This document shows positions 34,240 to 43,575 of a stretch of DNA of 64,000 bases, in pieces. The notes below the pieces were generated by a model. The model did not search any database. It worked only from the letters and a program-made list of their open reading frames with translations, and was not told where the DNA came from. This DNA comes from DATIUV01 sp049322755. Lineage in GTDB: Bacteria; Pseudomonadota; Gammaproteobacteria; Burkholderiales; UBA6910. Numbering within the stretch: position 1 is the first letter of the stretch; every line of letters starts with the position of its first letter. The stretch spans positions 38,131 to 102,130 of the forward strand of contig JBMOQX010000031.1 of NCBI GenBank assembly GCA_049322755.1. Direction: 5' to 3'. The position numbers were made by a program, and so were the translations under genes.

Positions 34240-34935
34240 ATGCATTCATTGCAACGCCGCCCCGCCACCCCGGAAGGCCGCTTCGTCGCGCGCCGGACCC
34301 GCTGGAGGCGCCCCCCGGGATGTCCGGAGTTGAGCCTCGGCCTGGCGGGCGATCCCGAAGCCCTGTGGAGTCGCCAGGAAACCGCCCTGGGCACCGGCCA
34401 CCCCTACCCGTATTGGGCGATCGCCTGGCCCGCCGGCCAGGGACTGGCCCGGACGCTGCTGGACGCGCCGCCGCTGGTGGCGGGAAAGACGGTGCTGGAT
34501 CTCGGTGCCGGCAGCGGCATCGCCGCCATCGCCGCGGCGCTGGCCGGTGCGCGCCGCGTGGTGGCCTGCGACAGCGATCCCTTCGCCCTGGAGAGCATCG
34601 CGCGCAACGCGCGACGCAACGCCGCGACCGTCGAGACCACCGGCGTCGACCCGATGCGCGAGGCCGGCCCTTGGGACGTGGTGCTCGCCGCGGACCTCTG
34701 GTACGAGCCGTTCTTCGCGCGCAAGGCGACTGCCTGGCTGCTGCTGCAGGCCGGCCTCGGCCGCCGGGTCCTGCTGGCGGACAGCGGGCGCGCCCACGCA
34801 CCCCGGCGGTCGGCGCCCCCGCTGGCGATCCGCACGGTGCCGGCATCGACGCGCCTGGAGCCCGCACCGGAAGTCACGGTCACGGTCTGGCAGATGAGCG
34901 CCGGCGCTGCCGTTGCCGGGGAGGTTGCGCATTGA
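34240..34935 (+). CDS. Class I SAM-dependent methyltransferase, ETF-beta lysine methyltransferase-like
   Basis: A 231-residue Rossmann methyltransferase with HPYPYWAIAWPAGQGLAR followed by the SAM motif VLDLGAGSGIAAIAAAL and the acidic VVACDSDP. The aromatic YPYWA segment before motif I is typical of METTL20/PrmA-like protein lysine methyltransferases. Its target is unknown. It shares a short AT-rich control region, with a set B-like palindrome, with the PF13769 gene, so it may act on a protein of the corrinoid system (inference). Confidence 0.75.
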   Translation: MHSLQRRPATPEGRFVARRTRWRRPPGCPELSLGLAGDPEALWSRQETALGTGHPYPYWAIAWPAGQGLARTLLDAPPLVAGKTVLDLGAGSGIAAIAAALAGARRVVACDSDPFALESIARNARRNAATVETTGVDPMREAGPWDVVLAADLWYEPFFARKATAWLLLQAGLGRRVLLADSGRAHAPRRSAPPLAIRTVPASTRLEPAPEVTVTVWQMSAGAAVAGEVAH

Positions 34936-35224
34936 CCTGCATGCATACCCCAGGCGGTTTGAGCGCATGTCTCGGCGTCACGACCGCCTGCCCGGAAGCC
35001 CGCTTCGGGCCCGTTAACTCCTTCATAACAGGATGTTTTAGCGACGACCCGCTGAGCGCTGGACTTCCGGATGCGCGTTCGCGTCGACCGGCGCAGTGCG
35101 CTCCCGGAACCCGGACCCCGTGTTGGCGGCGTCCACCGCGGCATAGAATCCGACCAACCTGCAGGCCCGGTTCAGCTCCGTGGGGCGGGCCGGCCGGAAG
35201 ACAAAAATCACCCGAGGAGATGCC

Positions 35225-35797
35225 ATGAGCAAGCGCTTCCCGATCCCGGAGTTCGACCGGGACCAGTTCAAGAACCTGGAGTGGTCGCCGCTGGCGCCGC
35301 TTGCCGCGGACGCCGAGGCCCGGTTGCTGGGCGCCTGGAAATCGGGCGACGAAAGCGTCTGCGGCGCCTACCCCGTCACCGCGCCGGATGCGTTCTTCGA
35401 CCGGTTTTCGATCCGCGGCGAGCATCGGCTCGCGATCCTGTGCCTGCTGCCCAAGCGCGAGGTCACGCTGCTGGGCCGCTCGTTCGCCTGGAAGAAGCAG
35501 CTGGCGCTGATCGTCGACTCCCTCGACGCGCAAAAGGCCCAGACGCTCCACGAGTGGCGCACGCCGCGCCCGATGAACACGCGCCTGGGCCCGGAGAACG
35601 GCGTGACGCTGAACGGCGGCGCGCTCTACGCCGTGCTCGCCCACCGTTATGCCGATTACTTCATCGGCAACCGCACCATGGTGGACAACGAATGGCGCGA
35701 CGCGCCCGGCGGGCGCGGCTTCCGCATCATGTCCTCGTCGGACGATCGCATGAGCGACTTCCACCACGCCAACCTGTTCTTCTCCTGGCCGGCGTGA
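35225..35797 (+). CDS. Protein of unknown function heading a redox cluster
   Basis: A 190-residue soluble protein I do not recognise. No signal peptide or membrane helix. Visible features: a His/Arg-rich middle (LHEWRTPRPMNTRLGPENG), a Tyr-rich stretch (ALYAVLAHRYADYFIGNRT) and a C-terminal SDFHHANLFFSW. GAGGAG precedes the ATG. It is followed by ferredoxin reductase, ferredoxin, Rieske and hemopexin-like genes on the same strand, so it may be the terminal component or a substrate-binding partner of that chain. Confidence 0.6.
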   Translation: MSKRFPIPEFDRDQFKNLEWSPLAPLAADAEARLLGAWKSGDESVCGAYPVTAPDAFFDRFSIRGEHRLAILCLLPKREVTLLGRSFAWKKQLALIVDSLDAQKAQTLHEWRTPRPMNTRLGPENGVTLNGGALYAVLAHRYADYFIGNRTMVDNEWRDAPGGRGFRIMSSSDDRMSDFHHANLFFSWPA

Positions 35798-35834
35798 AGG
35801 CCAAGGCCCTGCGTTCCGCCCGTAGCGCCGCGCC

Positions 35835-37046
35835 GTGACCGAAGCCTGCGTCATCGTCGGCGCCGGCCACTGCGGCGGCCAGGCGGCGCTCAGCCTGCGG
35901 GAGGCGGGCTTCGCCGGCCGCGTGGTGCTGCTGGGCGCCGAGCCTCACCCGCCCTACCAGCGTCCCCCGCTGTCCAAGCGCTACCTGGCGGGCGAGCTGG
36001 ACGCTGAGCGCATGCTGCTGCGCCCCCTGGCCCATTACGCCGCCCAGTCGATCGACGTGCGCCTGGGGACGCCGGCAACGGCCATCGATCGCAGCGCCGC
36101 GCGCGTCGAGCTGGCCGACGGTTCGCGCGTCGCCTACGATCGTCTGCTGATCGCCACCGGCAGCCGCCCGCGGCGCCTCCCGGTGCCCGGCGCCGGTCTC
36201 CCCGGCGTGTTCTATTTCCGGACCCTGGAAGACGTCGACCGCATCCGCGCCGCGCTGGCTCCCGGCCGGCGGCTGGTGGTGATCGGCGGCGGCTACATCG
36301 GTCTCGAGGTGGCGGCGGTGGCCGTCGAGCTCGGACTCCGGGTGACGGTCCTGGAAGCGGCCGGACGGCTGCTGGCGCGGGTCACCTCCCCCCCGGTGTC
36401 GGCGTACTTCGAGCAGCTGCACCGCGACCGCGGCGTCGAGATCGTCTGCGACGGCGCGGTCACCGCCATCGAGGGGCGTGAACGCGCCGAGGCCGTCCTC
36501 TGCGGCAGGGAGCGCTACGCCGCCGACGCCGTGGTGATCGGCATCGGCATTACTCCCAACACCGAATTGGCCGCCGCGGCGGAAATCGGGTGTGACGACG
36601 GCATCGTGGTGAACGAGCGCTGCGCCACCGGCGCCCCCGGCATCTACGCGGCCGGCGACTGCACCCGCCATCCCAGCGCGCTGCTGGGCCGGCGCATCCG
36701 GCTCGAGTCGGTGCAGAACGCCGTCGACCAGGCCAGGGTGGCCGCCGCCAACATGGCCGGCGGCGATCGCGTCTATGACGAGGTGCCCTGGTTCTGGTCC
36801 CACCAGTACGACGTGCGCCTGCAGAGCGTGGGCCTGTACCAGGGCGGCGAAGTCATGGTGAAGCGCGGCTCGCCCGCCCAGCACCGCTTCGCCGTGTTCT
36901 ACCTGCGCGAGGGCGTCCTGACCGGCATCGACGCGGTGAACATGCCGCGCGAGTACATGGCGTGCCGCAAGCTCGTGGCGCAGCGTGCGCGCCCCGCGAT
37001 CGAGCAGCTCGCCAATCCCGCCGCCCCCCTCCAGGAAGCCGCCTGA
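35835..37046 (+). CDS. FAD-dependent ferredoxin reductase
   Basis: A 403-residue NAD(P)H:ferredoxin oxidoreductase of the putidaredoxin/rhodocoxin reductase type. FAD motif VIVGAGHCGGQAALSLREAG at the N-terminus (third Gly shifted as in this subfamily), PPYQRPPLSK, NAD motif VVIGGGYIGLEVAAVA, and second FAD motif GIYAAGDCTRH. It passes electrons to the ferredoxin encoded next (2 bases after its stop). GTG start at 35835. Confidence 0.93.
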   Translation: MTEACVIVGAGHCGGQAALSLREAGFAGRVVLLGAEPHPPYQRPPLSKRYLAGELDAERMLLRPLAHYAAQSIDVRLGTPATAIDRSAARVELADGSRVAYDRLLIATGSRPRRLPVPGAGLPGVFYFRTLEDVDRIRAALAPGRRLVVIGGGYIGLEVAAVAVELGLRVTVLEAAGRLLARVTSPPVSAYFEQLHRDRGVEIVCDGAVTAIEGRERAEAVLCGRERYAADAVVIGIGITPNTELAAAAEIGCDDGIVVNERCATGAPGIYAAGDCTRHPSALLGRRIRLESVQNAVDQARVAAANMAGGDRVYDEVPWFWSHQYDVRLQSVGLYQGGEVMVKRGSPAQHRFAVFYLREGVLTGIDAVNMPREYMACRKLVAQRARPAIEQLANPAAPLQEAA

Positions 37047-37048
37047 CC

Positions 37049-37372
37049 ATGCCCCGGATCACTTTTGTCCAGCCCGACGGTACCCGCATCACGGTGGACG
37101 TGGCGCCCGGCAAATCGGTGATGGAAGGCGCCCGCGAGCACGGCGTTCCCGGCATCCTCGCCGAATGCGGCGGCGAATGCTCCTGCTCCACGTGCCATTG
37201 CTACGTCGACGACGGCTGGACGGACCGGCTCCCGCCCAAGGACGACGCGGAGGCGGGCCTCATCGATTTCGCCTGGGAGCCGCGCGCCACCAGCCGCCTC
37301 ACCTGCCAGTTGCGGGTGACCGCCGAGCTCGACGGCCTGGTGCTGCACGTGCCCGCGCAGCAGCTCTCCTGA
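37049..37372 (+). CDS. [2Fe-2S] ferredoxin, adrenodoxin/putidaredoxin type
   Basis: A 107-residue ferredoxin with Cys40-x5-Cys46-x2-Cys49-x36-Cys86 (ECGGECSCSTCHCYVDD) and the acidic DDAEAGLIDFAWEP helix used for partner docking. Such ferredoxins shuttle electrons from the reductase to P450s or Rieske oxygenases; neither is in this cluster. GGAAGCC precedes the ATG. Confidence 0.93.
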   Translation: MPRITFVQPDGTRITVDVAPGKSVMEGAREHGVPGILAECGGECSCSTCHCYVDDGWTDRLPPKDDAEAGLIDFAWEPRATSRLTCQLRVTAELDGLVLHVPAQQLS

Positions 37373-37399
37373 ACACCCCGACCCGAGAGGAGTGCCGCC

Positions 37400-37723
37400 A
37401 TGACCGGCTCCAGTGACAACAGCGCGACGTGGCACCGCGTCGCCGCCCTCGACGAGCTTGCGGACGACAGCGTCAAGTCGGTGACCGCGGGGGACCGGCA
37501 GATCGCTCTCACGCGCTTCGAGGGGAAATACGGCGCCCTCGCCCCTACCTGCCCCCACGCCGGCGGGCCGCTCGGCGAGGGCTGCATCGAGTATGGCGCG
37601 CTGGTATGCCCATGGCATGGCCATGAATTCCATCCGCTGACCGGCGAAGGCATCGCCTACGCCGAACGCGTGGCGGTCTATCCGGTGGAAGTGCGCGACG
37701 ACGGCATCTACGTCCGCGTCTGA
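37400..37723 (+). CDS. Rieske-type ferredoxin
   Basis: A 107-residue soluble Rieske protein with Cys51-x-His53 (TCPHAGGPL) and Cys70-x2-His73 (VCPWHGHEF). It resembles the ferredoxins of ring-hydroxylating dioxygenases and NirD-like proteins. A GAGAGGAG ribosome site precedes the ATG. It follows the plant-type ferredoxin by 27 bases, so two different [2Fe-2S] carriers are made together. Confidence 0.92.
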   Translation: MTGSSDNSATWHRVAALDELADDSVKSVTAGDRQIALTRFEGKYGALAPTCPHAGGPLGEGCIEYGALVCPWHGHEFHPLTGEGIAYAERVAVYPVEVRDDGIYVRV

Positions 37724-37750
37724 GCGCCCCGACAGGAAACCAGAAAACCC

Positions 37751-38452
37751 ATGGCGGACAAGACCCCCAACGCCGCGTTCTGCCGCAACGGCAGCGGCGC
37801 GAACCCCGGCGGCCCGAGCCGCACCCTGTATTTCTTCAAGGAGCGGCAGTACCTGTGCTGGGACCTGCTGACCGAGGGGCCGGTGGCGGGTTTCCCGCGG
37901 GAGATCCGCGACGACTGGCCGGGGCTGCTGGAGGTGTTTCCCGGGCGGCGCATCACGGCGGCGCTGCTGGTGCCCGAATGGGGCGAGCGGGTCTATTTCT
38001 TTTTCGGCGGCGAGGCCCGCGCCGCGGTCTGGGACCTGACCGCCGGCCGCGTGGAACCGGAGACCATCGCCATTGCGGCGCTGCTTCCGGGCGCGTTCTC
38101 GGGCGCCGGAGCGTTCACGCCGGTATGCGCCGAGACCGCTGCGGGTCAGCGCGTGATCTACGGCTTCCGCGGCGAGGAGTACACCCGCTGGAGCGTGCCC
38201 GCGCACGGCTTCCCCCCGGCCGAGGACCCGGGCTATCCGCACAGGATCGCCGCCGACTGGAAGGACGGCCTGGTGCTGGCCCCCAAGTGCGGCGTGCACG
38301 CGCAGTGGCCGAACCGCAGCACCGCCCACTCCAACAACAAGATCTACTTCTTCATGGGCGACCTGTACCTGCGCTGGGACGTGCCCTCCAACACGCGCAA
38401 CTACCGCACCGACATCTACGCCGGATGGAAGAACTGGCCCCGCTTCGACTGA
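37751..38452 (+). CDS. Hemopexin-fold protein
   Basis: A 233-residue protein made of four blade-like repeats typical of hemopexin: RTLYFFKERQYLCWDL, RVYFFFGGEARAAVWDL, RVIYGFRGEEYTRWSV and KIYFFMGDLYLRWDV. The size fits a single four-bladed propeller, like plant PA2 albumin or the Photorhabdus lectin PHL-type proteins. There is no signal peptide, so it should be cytoplasmic. It follows the Rieske gene by 27 bases. A role in binding heme, metal or a polyamine is possible; nothing in the sequence decides. Confidence 0.82.
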   Translation: MADKTPNAAFCRNGSGANPGGPSRTLYFFKERQYLCWDLLTEGPVAGFPREIRDDWPGLLEVFPGRRITAALLVPEWGERVYFFFGGEARAAVWDLTAGRVEPETIAIAALLPGAFSGAGAFTPVCAETAAGQRVIYGFRGEEYTRWSVPAHGFPPAEDPGYPHRIAADWKDGLVLAPKCGVHAQWPNRSTAHSNNKIYFFMGDLYLRWDVPSNTRNYRTDIYAGWKNWPRFD

Positions 38453-38465
38453 CGGGCCAAGGACA

Positions 38466-39323
38466 CTAGGTTCTGGCGAGAATCACGATCGCCACCGCGG
38501 CGCAGCCCATCGCCAACGCCTTCCGTCTGGTCAGGGCCTCCATCTTGAGGCCGGCGGAGAGCGCCACCGACACCAGGAAACTCATGTTCGCGATGGGCAC
38601 CACCACGCTCGCCTCGGCGCGTTCGATCGCCAGCATGAGCGCGTTGGCCACCAGGAAGATCAGCCCGCCGGTCAGGCCACCGTAAGCCAGTTTTTTCCCC
38701 GTAACGCGCATCCGGCCCTCCCACACCAGCGCATAAGCGGCACCAACCGCCATGAAGCCGAGCCCGGAGGCCAGCATCATCAGCTGCGGGTCAACCGCAT
38801 GGAGGCTGCCGGCCTTCAGAATGACTCCCCAACCGGCGCGCAACAGGGACGCCGCCACGGCGAGCGCGAAAAACACGGTGCGCCGCGAAATCGGCGCCGT
38901 CCCGAAGCCCCCCTCGTAAAGCGTCAAAACGGCAATTGCTCCTAGCCCAACGCCCAGCAGCTTGAGGGGCGTGAGCGGCTCTCCGAGGAACGCCACCGCA
39001 AGGACAACCACACCGATCGTGTTCAGGCGATAGATCGTTGCCGCCAAGCTGACGTGAATGTGAGTGAGGCTTTCTATGAATAGGATGTTGGCGAGCGCGA
39101 TGACTACTCCGGCGGCAGCCGCGATCAGCATCGCATCCGCGGCAGGCTTGGAGTCGATGCCGCGGAACGCGATCATGCCGAGCTGCAGGGCCGTCCAAAC
39201 GGCACCGGCGATCAGAAGGTAGGTACCCCGCGAGCGGTCCTTGCGGGAATACCTTTTGAAAACGACGTCAAGCACCCCGGCGAACGCAAGGCTCACCAAG
39301 GCGAAACCAACGCCGGCGCTCAT
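38466..39323 (-). CDS. EamA/DMT-family transporter
   Basis: A 285-residue membrane protein with about ten helices in two homologous halves, as in DMT-superfamily metabolite exporters. It converges on the hemopexin gene and lies 54 bases after the ABC ATPase gene on the same strand, so it is probably the last member of the ABC operon. The substrate is unknown. Confidence 0.85.
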   Translation of the reverse strand: MSAGVGFALVSLAFAGVLDVVFKRYSRKDRSRGTYLLIAGAVWTALQLGMIAFRGIDSKPAADAMLIAAAAGVVIALANILFIESLTHIHVSLAATIYRLNTIGVVVLAVAFLGEPLTPLKLLGVGLGAIAVLTLYEGGFGTAPISRRTVFFALAVAASLLRAGWGVILKAGSLHAVDPQLMMLASGLGFMAVGAAYALVWEGRMRVTGKKLAYGGLTGGLIFLVANALMLAIERAEASVVVPIANMSFLVSVALSAGLKMEALTRRKALAMGCAAVAIVILART

Positions 39324-39377
39324 GGTGAAACCTGCAGGGCCGACGTTGCGTCCGTGCGCAATATCCCCGCCGGCTGG

Positions 39378-40457
39378 TCAGACCTCGGTCGAAAGAAAAT
39401 GGATCGAGTCCAGTTTGATGGCGACGGGCAACCAGTCGCCCTCTCGCACCCGAGCGCTGTTGTGGACCTCAAGCTGCAGCCGCTCGCCGCTGCGGGTGGC
39501 ACCGGTAATTCGAATCCGGTCTCCCAGGAAAAGCTGCTCGTCGACCCGCACCTCGGCGTGGGCACCGTCACCCTCCGCGATCGTCACGTCCTGGGGCCGG
39601 CAAAGCATCCGTACAGGTCCGATCTTGACCTCCGGCCAGAGGGCATGAAAACGGTCTGCGGGTATCTCCAGCGCCCCGAATTTCAGCTGGACGCGGCGCG
39701 CGCCACTGGAAGGTGCCTCGATGCTGCCATCGTACAAGTTCGCGGTGCCGATGAAGTTGGCGACGAATGTGTTGGCGGGTTTGGCGTAAACCTCGTAGGG
39801 CGTTCCGCGCTGCATGATCGCACCATGATCCATGACCACGACCTGGTCGCCCAGCGACATCGCCTCCTGCTGATCGTGTGTCACGTAGACCGCGGTAATC
39901 TTGAATTCGCGCAGCAGTCTGGCAAGCTCCGCACGCAGTTCGTGGCGAATCTTGGCATCCAGCGCGGACAGGGGCTCGTCCAGCAGCAAGATGTCTGGCT
40001 GGAAAACCACCGCCCGCGCCAGCGCCACCCGCTGCTGCTGACCGCCGGAGAGCTGGTGGATGCGACGGTGACTTAGGTGCGCGATCTGCACGATCTCCAG
40101 CGCCTGCTCCGCCTTGGGCTTGCGCTCCGAAGGACGGACACCCCGCACCAGCAGGCCAAACTCGACATTCTCGAGTACCGTCATGTTCGGAAACAGCGCA
40201 TACGACTGGAACACCATGCCGATGTTGCGTTTCTCGGGGGGCAGGAAGGTCACGTCACGGCCATCGAAAAGCACTTGACCATCGCTCGCATCTAGCAGCC
40301 CGGCCATGATCTTGAGAATAGTGGACTTCCCTGACCCGGAGGGCCCCACCAATGTGGTTGTCTTCGACCGCGGGCAAGTGAGATCCACGCCCCCCAAGGC
40401 CACGGTACCGTCCCGATATATCTGTTTGAGGTCGAGCAGGTCGATCTGTACGCTCAT
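39378..40457 (-). CDS. ABC importer ATPase, PotA/FbpC type
   Basis: A 359-residue ATPase with Walker A GPSGSGKSTI, signature LSGGQQQRVALARA, Walker B ILLLDEPLSALD, the H-loop THDQQEAMSLG and a C-terminal TOBE domain. It belongs to the polyamine/iron/phosphonate/sulfate branch of importers. Two permeases and a binding protein lie upstream on the same strand. Confidence 0.93.
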   Translation of the reverse strand: MSVQIDLLDLKQIYRDGTVALGGVDLTCPRSKTTTLVGPSGSGKSTILKIMAGLLDASDGQVLFDGRDVTFLPPEKRNIGMVFQSYALFPNMTVLENVEFGLLVRGVRPSERKPKAEQALEIVQIAHLSHRRIHQLSGGQQQRVALARAVVFQPDILLLDEPLSALDAKIRHELRAELARLLREFKITAVYVTHDQQEAMSLGDQVVVMDHGAIMQRGTPYEVYAKPANTFVANFIGTANLYDGSIEAPSSGARRVQLKFGALEIPADRFHALWPEVKIGPVRMLCRPQDVTIAEGDGAHAEVRVDEQLFLGDRIRITGATRSGERLQLEVHNSARVREGDWLPVAIKLDSIHFLSTEV

Positions 40458-40480
40458 GTCGTCCTCCGATCCAAATCGAT

Positions 40481-41431
40481 TTATGCCGCCTGCCCGACTT
40501 CCTTCATCTCACGCCCGCCTATGAACTGGATGCCCATGAGAACCGGCACGACGATAATGATGAACACACTGGTGGCGGCGCTGGAGATCTGAAAGCTGTC
40601 GTTGGTATAGGAGTCGTAGAGTGCGGCGGGCAACGTCAGATTGACCGGCGTTGTCAGGAGAAAGCTGGCATTGAACTCACCCAGCGAAATGGTGAAAACC
40701 AGCAGCGACCCGACGATGATCGCATGCTTCAGATTCGGCAACAGAATGTAGCGCGTGCGCTGCCACCAGTTCGCCCCAAGGCTGGCCGCGGCTCGCTCCA
40801 GCTCGAAGAAGTTGTAGCTGCGCAGCGTGTTCGTCACCGACTGCAGCATGAATGGCAGGGTATAGAGCAGGTGCCCGAAGAGGATGATGACCCAGCTGTC
40901 GCGGATGAAGCCGTAGGTGCCGATCAGGGCCACCGCGATCGAAATGCCGGGCAGCGACAGCGGAATCATGATCAACTCCTCAAGCAGCCCCTTGCCAGGG
41001 AAGTTATAGCGGACCAGCCCGTACCCGCCGAACACGCCGAGGACTACGGTGATTGCGATCGAAGCCGCTGCCAGTTTCAGCGACAGCAGCAGCGTGTGCC
41101 CGTACACGTCCCAGACATACTGGTACCAGAGCAGGGTGAAATGACCGGTGGTTTCCCGGGCCCCCGCCCCGAAGGCGCCGAGGTCCCGGGAGGTTTCCCA
41201 TCCCGCGCCGGAATGTGTGCTTGCGGCACCCATCGTCGAAAGAGTCGTTACCGAACCCCATAGACAGATCAGGATCGGCGTCACGACCGCGAACACGAGA
41301 ATCAGGCTCACCGCCGCCGAGTAGGTGGTCCATAGGCCCGCGCGCCACCATGGCCGCCGATTCCCTCGGTGCCGCGCACCGGCGCCCGCAGAGGGATGGA
41401 TTTCAGTCGCCGGCATCGGAGTTGCGCTCAT
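40481..41431 (-). CDS. ABC importer permease, PotC type
   Basis: A 316-residue permease with about six helices and the EAA-like loop ELERAAASLGANWWQRTRYILLP. It has a charged 30-residue N-terminal extension. It pairs with the permease upstream. Confidence 0.92.
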   Translation of the reverse strand: MSATPMPATEIHPSAGAGARHRGNRRPWWRAGLWTTYSAAVSLILVFAVVTPILICLWGSVTTLSTMGAASTHSGAGWETSRDLGAFGAGARETTGHFTLLWYQYVWDVYGHTLLLSLKLAAASIAITVVLGVFGGYGLVRYNFPGKGLLEELIMIPLSLPGISIAVALIGTYGFIRDSWVIILFGHLLYTLPFMLQSVTNTLRSYNFFELERAAASLGANWWQRTRYILLPNLKHAIIVGSLLVFTISLGEFNASFLLTTPVNLTLPAALYDSYTNDSFQISSAATSVFIIIVVPVLMGIQFIGGREMKEVGQAA

Positions 41432-41466
41432 GAGTTTCCCTCACCGGTTGCTGTCGGGTGGGACTG

Positions 41467-42357
41467 CTAGGTTGCCAGCGCGAACACATAGTGCCGCTCG
41501 GCGTACTTGCGCAGCGCGTAGTTGATCCCCACGGTAATCACCCCGAGGATCACGGACATGGCGGCGGCCATCTCGAAGGCTAGGTTCGCGTAGATCTGGT
41601 TGTAGATCTCGAGCGGAAGAACGCTTGCCCGCTTGAGCAGCAGAAGGGCAACCCCGAAGGACCCCATGGAAACGGCGAACGTCACCGCCACCGTGGACAC
41701 AATGGCCGGGATCAGCAGCGGGATCAGGACGTATCGCATGACCTGCCAGTTCGACGCGCCGAGGCTCCGTGCGGCACTGTCGAGGTTCCAGTCGAACTTG
41801 CGGATCGCCGACTCCAGCGTCAAGGTGGCCCGGGGTATCTGAAACCAGATGTAGGCGATGCCCAGTCCGGTGAGACTGTACGCCAGGGCCTCTCCCAGGC
41901 GCAGGCCGAATAGCATCTCGGAGACCTGAGGAATGAACCCGATGCGACCCAGCATGATCACCGCCAGAAAACCGATGATGATCCCGGAGAAGGCCATCGG
42001 GACGGTGAGTACCGCACGAAACGCGCGCTTGCCCGGGAAGTCCTTGCGGACGAGCAACCAGGCCGGCCCGATGCACAGCGTGATCGACAGCACCGATACG
42101 GCGGCGCTCAGCAGCAGGCTGAGCATAAGTGTCGAGCGCAGGAACGGATCCGTGAACACCTTGGCGTAGTTCTCGGGACTGCAGTCGCTCAGACCGAACT
42201 GGCGCGCCTTAACCGCGTTGGCATCGCCGGCTTCCAGGATGTCCTGATGCGGCATGCAGCCCTGGTACATCATGTCGACGAATGGATATACCATCACCGC
42301 CATGAAGAAAACGACCAGCGGAAGGATATACAGCAGCGGTGCGATTGCCTTCTTCAT
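41467..42357 (-). CDS. ABC importer permease, PotB type
   Basis: A 296-residue permease with about six helices and the EAA-like loop DSAARSLGASNWQVMRYVLIP. A long periplasmic loop after helix 1 (HQDILEAGDANAVKARQFGL and following) contains two Cys. The start at 42357 gives MKKAIAPLLYILPLVV. Confidence 0.92.
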   Translation of the reverse strand: MKKAIAPLLYILPLVVFFMAVMVYPFVDMMYQGCMPHQDILEAGDANAVKARQFGLSDCSPENYAKVFTDPFLRSTLMLSLLLSAAVSVLSITLCIGPAWLLVRKDFPGKRAFRAVLTVPMAFSGIIIGFLAVIMLGRIGFIPQVSEMLFGLRLGEALAYSLTGLGIAYIWFQIPRATLTLESAIRKFDWNLDSAARSLGASNWQVMRYVLIPLLIPAIVSTVAVTFAVSMGSFGVALLLLKRASVLPLEIYNQIYANLAFEMAAAMSVILGVITVGINYALRKYAERHYVFALAT

Positions 42358-42432
42358 CAGTCACCACGCCCGGGCGAAACGCGGGGATGGGGCCGGACCC
42401 GCCGGCGAAGGCCCGGGTCCGGCGGCAGTGAC

Positions 42433-43524
42433 TCACCTGCGGCGAATCTGGTCGCGCCAGGCAGTACGGTAATCCCCGATCATGGCCTTTTTCTCCCCGA
42501 TCGAGACCGGTTTGATCAGGTCATAATTGCCGTGGAGCGGTTTCATGCGCTGTTTGGCCTGCTCCGACATGTACTCCGGAATGATGGGAACCCAGTACGA
42601 GTCCGCCCAGATGCCCTGGGCCTCCGGGCTCAGAAGCCAATCGAGGTACGCCTTGGCCAGTTCCGGCCGCTTCGACCATTTCACCATCCCCATGGCCAGC
42701 GGCACCGACACTGTGCCCTCGCACGGAATCACGACCTCGATCGGACCCTTGTCTTCCCATTTCATCTTGTAGCCGCTGCCGTCCGCGTGGATCCAGACCC
42801 CGATTTCGCCGCGCAGCGTCGGGTTATAGCTCGAGTCCCGCGAATAACGCAGGACGTTCGCATCCAGCTTCTTGAGGTAATCGATACCGGGTCTGAAATC
42901 CTTGGTGCTCCCGCCCATCCCAAGATTGGCGGCAAAGATCGCCTCCATAGCCGTGCCGTGCACCGTAGGATCGTCGTACGCCACGAGCCCCTTGTACTTG
43001 GGATCGACCAGGTCCTTCCAGCACTTCGGGACCGACACGTTGGCCTTCTTCAGCGCCTCGGTGTTGACGATGAAGCCGATCACCCCCTGATGAACACAGA
43101 ACCACAGTCCGTTCGGATCCTTGCAGTGGTCGGGAACCTTCTCCCAGCCGGCGGGCCTGTAAGGCTGGTGGACTCCGCGCTCGCCCGCCTCCAGGCCCAC
43201 CAAGGCGTTGTAGTAGGCTACATCCGCCACCGTGTTGTTCTGCTCCCTGAGCAGCGCAGCGAGCGTAGGCCCGCTACCCTTCATGTCGGGCGGCACGCGT
43301 ACGCCGTAGGTCTTCTGGAAATAGTTGGTGATGCCCCCCCAGTTGGCATAGTTGGGCTGGGCGTCATACTGGATCAGGGTGGTCCCCTCGCTCGCCTTGG
43401 CGCCGTCCACCCGCTTCTTGAAAGCCTGCTGGTCCCAAGCTATCGCGGGAGCCTGGGTCATGGCGACGATTCCCGCCGCACATACACCCGCGATAACCCC
43501 AATTCTTGATCGCCGCGTATTCAT
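42433..43524 (-). CDS. ABC importer periplasmic binding protein (family 1)
   Basis: A 363-residue extracellular solute-binding protein with a Sec signal peptide (cleavage near APAIAW). Family landmarks: ADVAYYNALVGLEAG, GVIGFIVNTEALKKANV, WKDLVDPKYKGLVAYDDP, AKAYLDWLLSPEAQGIW. Such proteins bind iron(III), polyamines, thiamine or aminoethylphosphonate; the ligand here is undetermined. It heads the ABC operon after a small secreted protein. Confidence 0.9.
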   Translation of the reverse strand: MNTRRSRIGVIAGVCAAGIVAMTQAPAIAWDQQAFKKRVDGAKASEGTTLIQYDAQPNYANWGGITNYFQKTYGVRVPPDMKGSGPTLAALLREQNNTVADVAYYNALVGLEAGERGVHQPYRPAGWEKVPDHCKDPNGLWFCVHQGVIGFIVNTEALKKANVSVPKCWKDLVDPKYKGLVAYDDPTVHGTAMEAIFAANLGMGGSTKDFRPGIDYLKKLDANVLRYSRDSSYNPTLRGEIGVWIHADGSGYKMKWEDKGPIEVVIPCEGTVSVPLAMGMVKWSKRPELAKAYLDWLLSPEAQGIWADSYWVPIIPEYMSEQAKQRMKPLHGNYDLIKPVSIGEKKAMIGDYRTAWRDQIRRR

Positions 43525-43575
43525 ACACCCCTCCTCTGGTAGCCGTCGAGCGTCCGCAACCCGGCCCGGCCTAGG

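Noticed and set aside
35225..37723. A P450 or Rieske oxygenase system
   Set aside because: Reductase and both ferredoxins are present but none of the proteins has a P450 heme-Cys motif or a Rieske oxygenase catalytic domain.
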